From assembly GCA_965242535.1 (NCBI GenBank), contig OZ251458.1:930001-994000 (forward strand): a DNA stretch of 64,000 bases. Direction: 5' to 3'. This stretch comes from VXRD01 sp965242535 (lineage in GTDB: Bacteria > Latescibacterota > UBA2968). The position numbers were made by a program, and so were the translations under genes. Below the pieces are notes generated by a model, which was not told the DNA's origin, searched no databases, and was given only the letters and a program-made list of their open reading frames with translations. Positions within the stretch are counted from its first letter, which is position 1. Each line of letters starts with the position of its first letter. Positions 43,420 through 50,620 of the stretch are shown here, in pieces.

Positions 43420-44909
43420 ACGTCGTCCAGATAATCCATTTCCGGGCGCAAGTCCCAGCGGATGGCGTCTGCGGGTTGGGTGTGGCGCGCCCAGGCGGAA
43501 AGGATGCGGCGATCCTCATTTTGCGCCGCCAGTTGCGAGGCGATGGTTTCGGGATTCCAGCCGTCGAGGACGCGCGCCGCGAAGGCTTTGATCCGGCGTT
43601 GGCAGGCCGGATCGTCTGCGCGGTCGCGCAACTCGTCGGGGTCTTCTTTCAGATTGAAGAGTTGACAGGGCAGGTTGTGGTAGTAATTGAACTTCCATTC
43701 GCCTTGGCGGATCATGCGCTGGTACACGCCTTGGGACGGAAAGGGGCCGCCGCCCCCTGCGCGGTCTTGGCAAAATTCGGAGAAGGCGACATCGTCCCAC
43801 GAGGCGTTCTCATCGCGCATGAGGGGCAGGAGGGATCGCCCGTGAGAATGCGGGAGCGCGGGGCATTGCAGGGCGTCGATCATCGTGGCGTTGAGGTCCA
43901 AGGACGAGATGACGCGGTCGAAGCGTTTGCCCTTGGGCAAGTGGCCGGGCCAGGAGAGGATGGCGGGCACTTTGGCGGAATGTTCGTAAAACGTCTGCTT
44001 CCACCACAAGCCGTGTTCGCCTGCCTGTTCCCCGTGATCCGACATATAGACGATGAGGGTGTCGTCGCGCAAATCGTTCGCATCTAAAGCCGTCAAAATC
44101 TGCCCGATCAGGCGATCCATGCGATCGACGAGCGCCCAATAAGCCGTGCGCGCGCGGTGGATTTCCGCATCCGTGACCTGGGCGATGCCGCAGTGTTCGC
44201 GCCAGTATTTGATGTGGGGATGCAGGTCGTCTGAAAAGGGAACGGAGACCGCAGGCGGGGGAACGCGCCCGTCGTAGCGGTCGTAATCCGCCCGCCGCGC
44301 GACAAAGGGCTGGTGGGGCAGCATAAAACCCACGGACAACGAGAACGGCTCTGCCGGTTGACCCGCGCGCTTTTTGACGCCCAATCGGTCGAGATAGGCC
44401 ACGGTCGCCGCGGTGACGTCTTCGTCGTGTACCTGATACGCACTTTGCCCGATCCCGGATTTTCGCAGGCTGACGCGGGCAGGCCCTGCGGTGCCGGACA
44501 ACATCCCGTGGTCGACGCCGCGGCCGCCGGGATGGTTGGGGCCGTGGTCGCCGACGAGGCGTTGGGCATACCCGTGCAACTGGTCGGGCCCGTTGGCGTG
44601 CATGCGCCCGATGAGCACGGGTTCGTAACCGCCCGCGCCCATCGCATGGGCAAAGGTGGGAATGCCCGAATGCAGCGCGTGCGCGTTTGTCCACACCTCG
44701 TTTTCAAAGGGATGACGCCCCGAGAGCATCGACATGCGCGAGGGCACGCAGATCGGCGACGGGCAATAGCAGTTTTCAAACACGACGCCATCGGCCGCGA
44801 GACTGTCGAGATGGGGCGTCGAGACGACTGAGTCCCCGTAGCATCCCGCGACGTGTGGATCGTGCTGGTCCGAGTGGATGTAGAGCAGGTTGGGTTTTGA
44901 ACGCGCCAT
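43416..44909 (-). CDS. Sulfatase (arylsulfatase/choline-sulfatase type)
   Basis: A 497-residue sulfatase. The formylglycine signature is CVPSRMSMLSGRHP, with Cys near residue 54 as the residue to be oxidised. Metal ligands are in LLYIHSDQHDPHVAGCYG at the N-terminus and IVYMSDHGEQAGEHGLWWKQ later. GFMLPHQPFVARR supplies the usual His. No signal peptide is visible, so action in the cytoplasm is likely, which fits the coupled MFS transporter bringing in the substrate. Maturation would need an FGE or anSME enzyme, neither of which is in the window. The substrate could be choline sulfate or a sulfated sugar. Confidence 0.92.
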   Translation of the reverse strand: MARSKPNLLYIHSDQHDPHVAGCYGDSVVSTPHLDSLAADGVVFENCYCPSPICVPSRMSMLSGRHPFENEVWTNAHALHSGIPTFAHAMGAGGYEPVLIGRMHANGPDQLHGYAQRLVGDHGPNHPGGRGVDHGMLSGTAGPARVSLRKSGIGQSAYQVHDEDVTAATVAYLDRLGVKKRAGQPAEPFSLSVGFMLPHQPFVARRADYDRYDGRVPPPAVSVPFSDDLHPHIKYWREHCGIAQVTDAEIHRARTAYWALVDRMDRLIGQILTALDANDLRDDTLIVYMSDHGEQAGEHGLWWKQTFYEHSAKVPAILSWPGHLPKGKRFDRVISSLDLNATMIDALQCPALPHSHGRSLLPLMRDENASWDDVAFSEFCQDRAGGGGPFPSQGVYQRMIRQGEWKFNYYHNLPCQLFNLKEDPDELRDRADDPACQRRIKAFAARVLDGWNPETIASQLAAQNEDRRILSAWARHTQPADAIRWDLRPEMDYLDDV

Positions 44910-44930
44910 GATTCGTCCTCGTTTGATGTT

Positions 44931-45692
44931 TTACACCGCCATGCCATTGGGCATGAAAATTTCGTGGCGTTTGGGATCGGAATAGCCTTTGATCTCCGTG
45001 TGAACCACGCCCGGGCTTTCTATCGCGGCTTTGACGATGTGCTTGTTAAACGTGCTGACGCTGTCGCTGGACAGGTATTCCGAGATGGGCAGCCAGAGGC
45101 ATTCTTCGATCTCGTCGGCTTGGATGGCGATGTCTTCGCTCAAGGGCGAGAGGCGGCAGACAAAATAGATGTCCGATTTGTCGTAGCGGTACCCGTGCCA
45201 GTGCCGGAAGCAGACCAGTTTTTCAAATTTGGTTCGCACGCCGGTCTCTTCAAACACCTCGCGTTGCACGCAATCCGCGATGTGTTCGCCGGGGTGCAGC
45301 GCGCCGCCGGGCAATTTGTAATGGGGCGATTCGGATCGGCGGTGCAATTCGCTGACGACGAGCAACTCGTCGCGGCTGTTGATCGCGACCCCGCCCGCGC
45401 CGATGTAATGCGTGGCGTATTCGGGAATGAGCGCGTCTGCTTCGAGGCGTTTGGTGAGCAACAGATAATCCGCGCCCGAATGGTGAAACGAAAACCCCGC
45501 TCGCGTTGCAACGGGGATGAGTTCGGCGCGTTCGATGGGAATGGAGATCCAAACGACCTTAAAGGCTTCGCGTTTCCATTCCCGCAAAGACGCGGCCAAG
45601 CGCGTGCGGAACTCATCCGGATCGCGCGGCAGGGCGGCCGAGTCGAGTTCGATGCCTTGAAAGCGGTTCGGCGTGGCTTCGAGTATTTGCAT
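44931..45692 (-). CDS. NUDIX hydrolase (NUDT6-like two-domain type)
   Basis: A 253-residue protein. The C-terminal half has a complete Nudix box, GALHPGEHIADCVQREVFEE followed by TGV, which fits GX5EX7REUXEEXGU. The N-terminal ~90 residues (LREWKREAFKVVWISIPIER, RAGFSFHHSGADYLLL) resemble the extra domain of NUDT6/antisense-FGF2-like proteins. The enzyme would hydrolyse a nucleoside diphosphate derivative. The start lies downstream of a possible promoter at 45733-45761. The sulfatase gene follows after 21 bases, so it may head that operon although its role there is not obvious. Confidence 0.88.
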   Translation of the reverse strand: MQILEATPNRFQGIELDSAALPRDPDEFRTRLAASLREWKREAFKVVWISIPIERAELIPVATRAGFSFHHSGADYLLLTKRLEADALIPEYATHYIGAGGVAINSRDELLVVSELHRRSESPHYKLPGGALHPGEHIADCVQREVFEETGVRTKFEKLVCFRHWHGYRYDKSDIYFVCRLSPLSEDIAIQADEIEECLWLPISEYLSSDSVSTFNKHIVKAAIESPGVVHTEIKGYSDPKRHEIFMPNGMAV

Positions 45693-45732
45693 GCATCACC
45701 TCAGTTGATCGATGGGAGTTGCGAAACGCCCC

Positions 45733-45761
45733 AAAATAAAAATTATCATCCGGATAGACAA
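45733..45761 (-). promoter_or_regulatory. Possible promoter of the NUDIX-sulfatase operon
   Basis: Minus strand TTGTCT (45756-45761), a 17-base spacer and TATTTT (45733-45738). Confidence 0.4.
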
Positions 45762-45888
45762 GGGCTTTGCGATGGGCGGTTCTGCTTGACAGCGGTCATG
45801 GAGAGGATGATATTCAGTCGTCAGACCACCAGGCACCATCCATTGTAAATCCTGCTGTGATGATGCCCGGCACCATCCATTGTCCATT

Positions 45889-45914
45889 GTAGGGACAGGC
45901 CCCCGTGCCTGTCC
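45889..45914. repeat. Palindromic core repeat
   Basis: Plus-orientation copy of the GGACAGGC/GCCTGTCC core, 57 bases before the small coiled-coil gene. A near-identical CACCATCCATTGT phrase occurs just upstream (45831-45883). Confidence 0.85.
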
Positions 45915-45971
45915 TCATACCCAGTCGTCAGTGGTCTAATCTCCACAACCCCTTATCCAAAAGGAGACCCC

Positions 45972-46223
45972 ATGCCCATTCCCATCATTGACCCGTCCCA
46001 AGCCACGACCAACGAGAGGTTGGCAAGGTTTGATGCGATTGTTGAACAACTGGCACAAACGCTTGTGCGCGTTGAAGATCGCCTTACGAATCTTGAAGAC
46101 CGCATCGCAAGGGTTGAAGACCACATGAATAAATCGTTCCGTTGGCTCGTCGGCATCCTCTTCACGATCCTGATTGCCATTTTGGGCGCGACAGTGACCA
46201 TTTTGTTGAACATGCCCAAGTGA
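45972..46223 (+). CDS. Small coiled-coil protein with C-terminal membrane span
   Basis: An 83-residue protein of unknown function. Residues ~14-55 form a heptad coiled coil (RVEDRLTNLEDRIARVEDHM) and residues ~58-80 one hydrophobic span (WLVGILFTILIAILGATVTI), so it is tail-anchored. AAAAGGAG precedes the ATG. A 27-codon relic of a close copy lies at 22019-22099. Similarly built proteins are encoded at 31194-31670 and 56720-57058. Plan and size recall Bdr-like or XhlA-like small membrane proteins, but no firm family is claimed. Confidence 0.75.
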   Translation: MPIPIIDPSQATTNERLARFDAIVEQLAQTLVRVEDRLTNLEDRIARVEDHMNKSFRWLVGILFTILIAILGATVTILLNMPK

Positions 46224-46299
46224 CGCGCGCGCTCCGCTGAAGCATGGGCGAGGGCTGAAAGCGAATTTCCATATTGATTACAAACTTGACGGAGCAAAT

Positions 46300-47493
46300 A
46301 TGTCGTCTATTCTCGAACAGTTGGGCGTGCGGCCCATCATCAATGCCGCGGGGCCGGTCACGCGCTTGAGCGGCGCGCGCATGGACGCAGATGTGATCGA
46401 CGCCATGCGCGAGGCCGCGCGGGTTTGCGTGGATATCGCGCAGATGCAGGCCGCGGCGGGGCAATTGATCGCCGACATCACAGGGGCCGAGTGCGGGTAT
46501 GTGACATCGGGCGCGGCGGCCGGGCTGATGCTCGCAACGGCGGCATGCGTTACGGAGATGGACCCCGGCAAGATGAATCGATTGCCCGATACCTCGGGGA
46601 TGAAAAATGAGGTGATCATGCCCCGGTCGCATCGCAACTTTTACGATCACGCGGTGCGCTCCGTGGGCATCACACTCGTGGAAGTGGGCATTCCCGACCG
46701 GTTTAGCGGCGCGGGCGTGCGCGATACAGAGGCGTGGGAAATCGCCGATGCAATAACCGATCAGACCGCGGCGATAGTCTATGTCGCGCAATCCTTCGCG
46801 CAACCGCCTTTGTCGCAAGTGACCGCGGTGGCGCGCGATTCTGCGATACCGGTCATCGTCGACGCGGCGGGTCAGTTGCCCCCCGCGGCGAATTTGCAGG
46901 CGTTTATCCGCGAGGGCGCCGATGCGGTGTGTTTCAGCGGCGGGAAAGCCGTTGGCGGGCCCCAGGGCACGGGTATTTTGTGCGGTCGCTACGAGCTGAT
47001 TACCGCAGTGGCATTGCAGCATTTAGACATGGATGTGCATTTTGACCTGTGGACGCCCCCGCCCTCGCTGATCCACAAAGCCATCCTGCCGGGCGCGCCG
47101 CAACACGGGATTGGGCGACCGTGCAAAGTGGGGAAAGAGCAGATCGCGGGCCTCATGGTCGCGCTGAAAAAATTCGTTGCCGAAAGCGACGAGACGCGAC
47201 ACGCCCGCTGGTCGCAATGCTTGGAGCACTTGGCGGACGCCATTAGCGATTTGCCGAACTGCGATATCCGCATCGACCACCAGCGCGCCATCCCGGTTCT
47301 CCATATCGCACTCGCGCAAGCGGACAAAGGACTGGATTTGGCGCGGCAACTGATGGAAGGCGATCCGAGCATCCACGTCGGCACATCGGGCATTTACGAC
47401 GGCATCCTGACCTTCAATCCCGCGTGTCTGTCTGACGACCAGATCCAACCGATGGCGGAGCGATTGAGGGAAGCGGTAAGAGGTAGCGGTTAA
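46300..47493 (+). CDS. SelA/DgaE-like PLP-dependent enzyme
   Basis: A 397-residue fold-type I PLP protein of the selenocysteine synthase-like (SelA/DgaE) family. The opening LEQLGVRPIINAAGPVTRLS and then YVTSGAAAGLMLATAACVT are typical. PIIVDAAGQ-like sequence appears as VIVDAAGQLPPAANLQ with the cofactor Asp, and the Schiff-base Lys is in CFSGGKAVGGPQGTG. Relatives include D-glucosaminate-6-phosphate ammonia-lyase and L-seryl-tRNA(Sec) transferase. No selenium genes are near, so ammonia-lyase or racemase-like activity is more likely. The stop codon is immediately followed by the MITE-like copy D. Confidence 0.85.
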   Translation: MSSILEQLGVRPIINAAGPVTRLSGARMDADVIDAMREAARVCVDIAQMQAAAGQLIADITGAECGYVTSGAAAGLMLATAACVTEMDPGKMNRLPDTSGMKNEVIMPRSHRNFYDHAVRSVGITLVEVGIPDRFSGAGVRDTEAWEIADAITDQTAAIVYVAQSFAQPPLSQVTAVARDSAIPVIVDAAGQLPPAANLQAFIREGADAVCFSGGKAVGGPQGTGILCGRYELITAVALQHLDMDVHFDLWTPPPSLIHKAILPGAPQHGIGRPCKVGKEQIAGLMVALKKFVAESDETRHARWSQCLEHLADAISDLPNCDIRIDHQRAIPVLHIALAQADKGLDLARQLMEGDPSIHVGTSGIYDGILTFNPACLSDDQIQPMAERLREAVRGSG

Positions 47494-47844
47494 TACTTAG
47501 TAAATTAAATGATACCAAATTTTGATCCGTACCAATCCGCACCTGCATGGCTCGCTTTTCTAAAACGTTTGGTCCTAAAAGCATCGTGGGTTGCCTTCGA
47601 TGCCTTCGGCGACCTACTTTTTTTCAACAGCAAAAAAAAGTAGGCAAAAAATGCCGCTCTCAAACGCCGAGGGGCTTGCACAGCGCAAAGCGCTTTTGTA
47701 ATAGAACGACATGCGCCAGCCTGCCAAGGGGGTTGCAAAAGAGAGGTGGGTTGCGAGACGGACTTACGCGCTGTGCCTGATGGATTTCGGTGATGGGCTT
47801 TTGGGATGGCACGGTTGGCGATGGCTTATTTAATTTATGTAGTA
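47494..47844. mobile_element. MITE-like element, copy D
   Basis: Minus-orientation copy beginning on the base after the SelA-like stop codon: TACTTAGTAAATTAA at 47494-47508 and an imperfect inverted partner TTAATTTATGTAGTA at 47830-47844. Core and long hairpin (CTACTTTTTTT...AAAAAAAGTAG, about 47610-47644) are kept. No gene inside. Confidence 0.75.
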
Positions 47845-47877
47845 GTTAGTCCTCGCCTAGATCAAAAATCGAACTGG

Positions 47878-47897
47878 GGTCAGCGTGTCCGCTGACC
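47878..47897 (+). other. Hairpin in the leader of the cytidylate-kinase-like gene
   Basis: GGTCAGCG pairs perfectly with CGCTGACC around TGTC, about 120 bases before the start codon. Too little follows to call a terminator or a riboswitch. Confidence 0.5.
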
Positions 47898-48015
47898 GAT
47901 GTCTGCCCGAAGGCAATATAGCGGTTGCATCTGATTCCCTTTTTCGTGGCCTGTACCCGCCTGAAGATACGAGACAGATCGGAGGATGGAAGGATTTTGA
48001 GGAAGGAGGCATACC

Positions 48016-48696
48016 ATGGGCGTTATCACCATTTCGCGGGAATACGGCAGTGACGGGCGCACGGTTGCAAAGCGCGTTGCCGAGGCCCTGTCTTACCACA
48101 ATATCGACAAGGAATTGCTCGTGGAGGTCGCGCAAAAAGCCCAAGTGCCCATCTCGGAAGTCGAACGCTATGACGAACAACCCGAACATCCCGCGCTGCG
48201 AATTTTGCGTAAATTCCTCACCCCCGGATACGCCGACACGTTGACGGGCTTGGCGGAATACGAATGGTGGGCAACGGCGACTGTGCCCGAATTGTCGGAA
48301 CACGAGGATCAAGCCCTGACGACGATGGACGAAGAGGTCTATGCGAAATTGACCGCAGAGGTGGCCGAGCAGTTGGCGGATCAAGGCGACGTGGTTTTGC
48401 TCGGCAGAGGGGGGCAGGCCGTATTGCGCGGCCGGATAGATACGCTGCATGTGCGCGTGGTGGGCACGCGAGATTTTAAGCTCGAGGTGGTAAAAGCGCG
48501 CGATCAATTGACCCGAGACGAGGACGCGATTCGGCGCATGCGCGAGGTGGACGACCGCCGCAAAACGTATATCAAACGCCACTACAAGGTGGAATGGGAC
48601 GATCCAAACCTGTACCATCTCATGGTCAATACCGGCTTGCTCGGCGTTGATGGCGCCGTAGATGCTATCGTCTGCGCGGCGCGCAAAGTGCTTTGA
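48016..48696 (+). CDS. Cytidylate kinase-like family protein
   Basis: A 226-residue P-loop-kinase-like protein of the AAA_26/cytidylate-kinase-like type. It opens MGVITISREYGSDGRTVAKR, in which the usual GxxGxGKS loop is replaced by REYGSDGRTVA, as is normal for this group. VVLLGRGGQAVLRGRIDTLH and DDRRKTYIKRHYKVEWDDP carry the lid arginines and substrate-binding region. Function in the group is not well established; phosphorylation of a nucleotide is a guess. GGAGG lies seven bases upstream of the ATG. The stop codon directly abuts a G-rich heptad array. Confidence 0.8.
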   Translation: MGVITISREYGSDGRTVAKRVAEALSYHNIDKELLVEVAQKAQVPISEVERYDEQPEHPALRILRKFLTPGYADTLTGLAEYEWWATATVPELSEHEDQALTTMDEEVYAKLTAEVAEQLADQGDVVLLGRGGQAVLRGRIDTLHVRVVGTRDFKLEVVKARDQLTRDEDAIRRMREVDDRRKTYIKRHYKVEWDDPNLYHLMVNTGLLGVDGAVDAIVCAARKVL

Positions 48697-49036
48697 GGGA
48701 GGCGGGGAGACGGGAGAGGGGAGACGGGAGAGGCGAAAGGCGAAAGGCGAAAGGCGAAAGGCAAAAGGCGAAAGGCGAGAGGCGAGAGGCGAGAGGCGAG
48801 AGAAGCAATCGCAATCGTAGGGACAGGCCCCCGTGCCTGTCCGAAGATACAAGATGGGAGACGGGAGTTTAGCCACAAAAGGCACAAAAGGCACAAAAGG
48901 CACAAAAGGCACAAGCGAGGTACAACTGGCACCGCCAGTTCAAAGGCACGAGCGGGGTACAACTGACGACAGCCGTTCATCGTAGGGACAGGCCCCCGTG
49001 CCTGTCCGAAGATACAAAGGGAGACGGGAGACGGGT
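48697..49036. repeat. Largest composite dispersed-repeat array
   Basis: In order: heptads GGGAGAC/GGGAGAG, then GGCGAAA and GGCGAGA heptads (to ~48802), AAGCAATCGCAATCG, core (48817-48842), GAAGATACAAGA, heptads, TTAGCCACAAAAGG and a GGCACAAAA 9-mer array (about 48872-48915), two AACTG.../GTACAACTG hairpin modules (48917-48979), a second core (48982-49007), GAAGATACAAA and heptads. The first 27 bases form a canonical four-tract G-quadruplex motif. No gene is present. Confidence 0.9.
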
Positions 49037-49068
49037 AGTGGTCGGGTAAAAACAAACGACTCTTGCCC

Positions 49069-50481
49069 TCACAATCCCATTTCGATATACGCCTGCGCGA
49101 TTTTTTCGATGGCGATCACAAAAGCAGCCGTGCGTAAATCCGGCACATTGTCGCGCGAGTTGCGAATTTCGCGCAGGGTTTGATAGGCGATGCTCATCGT
49201 ATCTTCGAGTCCCGAACGCACCAAATCCAATTCGTCCGCGCCGTAAGAGAGTTTTGACCTGAGATGGTCGGGAACGGGTTTGCCGACCATTTCCTCTATG
49301 GCTTCGATGATTTGCACGCCGCGATGCGTCTCGAACCGCCTGTCGAGCCGCCCAAAACGGATGTGGGAGAGGTTCTTGATCCATTCAAAATACGAAACCG
49401 TGACGCCGCCCGCATTGAGGTACGTGTCGGGGATGACGATCTTGCCGGCGCGTCGCAACACGTCATCCGCTTCAAATGTGATCGGACCATTGGCGGCTTC
49501 GGCAATGACCGGGGCTTTGATACGCCGTGCATTTTCGAGCGTGATCTGCCCCTCGACCGCGGCGGGAATCAGCACATCGCATTCCGCTTCGAGCGTGCGT
49601 TTGCCCTCCGAGACATAAGTCGCGCCCGGAAAGTCTTTTGCGGACCCGCGTTCTGCGCGGTACGCGGCGACATCTTCAATGCAGAATCCCCTCTCGCACA
49701 AGACGGCACCATCGCGTTCGATAATGCCGACGATGCGCGCCCCGCTTTCTTCCTCCAAAAATTTCGCCGCGTGAAAGCCCACATTGCCCAAGCCCTGCAC
49801 GATGACGCGCTTGCCCTCCAAATCGCCTTCCAATCCCGCGTCTTTGACGTCTTGCGGGTGATTGAAAAATTCTTTGATCCCGTAAAAAACCCCCCGCCCG
49901 GTCGCTTCGAGGCGCCCTTGAATCCCGCCTTGGGAAAAGGGTTTGCCCGTCGTGCAAGCGATGGCATCGATATCTTCGGGGTGCATGCTGCGATAGGTGT
50001 CGGCGATCCATGCCATTTCTCGGTCGCTGGTGCCCATGTCTGGCGCGGGAACATTGAGGGCCGGGTTGATGTATCCCTTTTTGATCAATTCCTGTGCAAA
50101 TCGCCGGGTGATGCGCTCGAGGTCTTCCTCGTCGTATTCGCGCGGGTCGATGCACAAGCCGCCTTTAGATCCGCCAAAGGGCACATCGACAATGGCGCAT
50201 TTGTACGTCATGAGTGCCGCGAGGGCTTCCACGTCTTCTTGATTGACCGTAGGGGCAAAGCGGATGCCGCCCTTTACCGGCAGGCGATGCTCGCTGTGAA
50301 CCGAGCGCCAACCCGTGAAAATCTGGTAGCTACCGTGGCATTTGACAAAAAAACGCACCATGTAAATGTTGTTGTTGGTCTTGATCTGGTCCGCCAAGCC
50401 GGGGGGCAAATCGAGCGTTGCCGCGGCCCGGTCAAACATGAGGTCGACGCTTTGCTTAAAGGTGTGTTCGTGTGCGGCCAT
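49069..50481 (-). CDS. gdhA: Glutamate dehydrogenase
   Basis: A 470-residue Glu/Leu/Phe/Val dehydrogenase linking glutamate and 2-oxoglutarate. The substrate domain has LPVKGGIRFAPTVNQEDVEA and KCAIVDVPFGGSKGGLCIDP with the catalytic Lys, plus NVPAPDMGTSDREMAWIADT with the conserved Asp. The nucleotide domain has VIVQGLGNVGFHAAKFL. The C-terminus FVIAIEKIAQAYIEMGL is usual. AGGAGG precedes the ATG by eight bases. It stands alone between a repeat array and tamB. It could feed 2-oxoglutarate to the kor system in the same window. Confidence 0.95.
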   Translation of the reverse strand: MAAHEHTFKQSVDLMFDRAAATLDLPPGLADQIKTNNNIYMVRFFVKCHGSYQIFTGWRSVHSEHRLPVKGGIRFAPTVNQEDVEALAALMTYKCAIVDVPFGGSKGGLCIDPREYDEEDLERITRRFAQELIKKGYINPALNVPAPDMGTSDREMAWIADTYRSMHPEDIDAIACTTGKPFSQGGIQGRLEATGRGVFYGIKEFFNHPQDVKDAGLEGDLEGKRVIVQGLGNVGFHAAKFLEEESGARIVGIIERDGAVLCERGFCIEDVAAYRAERGSAKDFPGATYVSEGKRTLEAECDVLIPAAVEGQITLENARRIKAPVIAEAANGPITFEADDVLRRAGKIVIPDTYLNAGGVTVSYFEWIKNLSHIRFGRLDRRFETHRGVQIIEAIEEMVGKPVPDHLRSKLSYGADELDLVRSGLEDTMSIAYQTLREIRNSRDNVPDLRTAAFVIAIEKIAQAYIEMGL

Positions 50482-50559
50482 AAGGATTCCTCCTGATCTG
50501 GAAAGATGGCCCTGAAATACTTTTTGTGCCTCTATCCTCGAATGTCTCGATCATACCCA

Positions 50560-50588
50560 AACCTAATCGGATGGGGTAATATTGTCAA
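50560..50588 (-). promoter_or_regulatory. Possible promoter of the glutamate dehydrogenase gene
   Basis: Minus strand TTGACA (50583-50588), a 17-base spacer and a weak TAGGTT (50560-50565), about 75 bases before the ATG. Confidence 0.4.
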
Positions 50589-50620
50589 CCGCCGTTATTT
50601 TTTGCGATATTTTCGTCGAC

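Noticed and set aside
47878..47897. Riboswitch upstream of the cytidylate-kinase-like gene
   Set aside because: A single perfect hairpin without a conserved multi-stem core or expression platform does not match a known class.
48697..48810. Possible CRISPR array
   Set aside because: Units are contiguous 7-mers with drift and no spacers; no cas genes are nearby.
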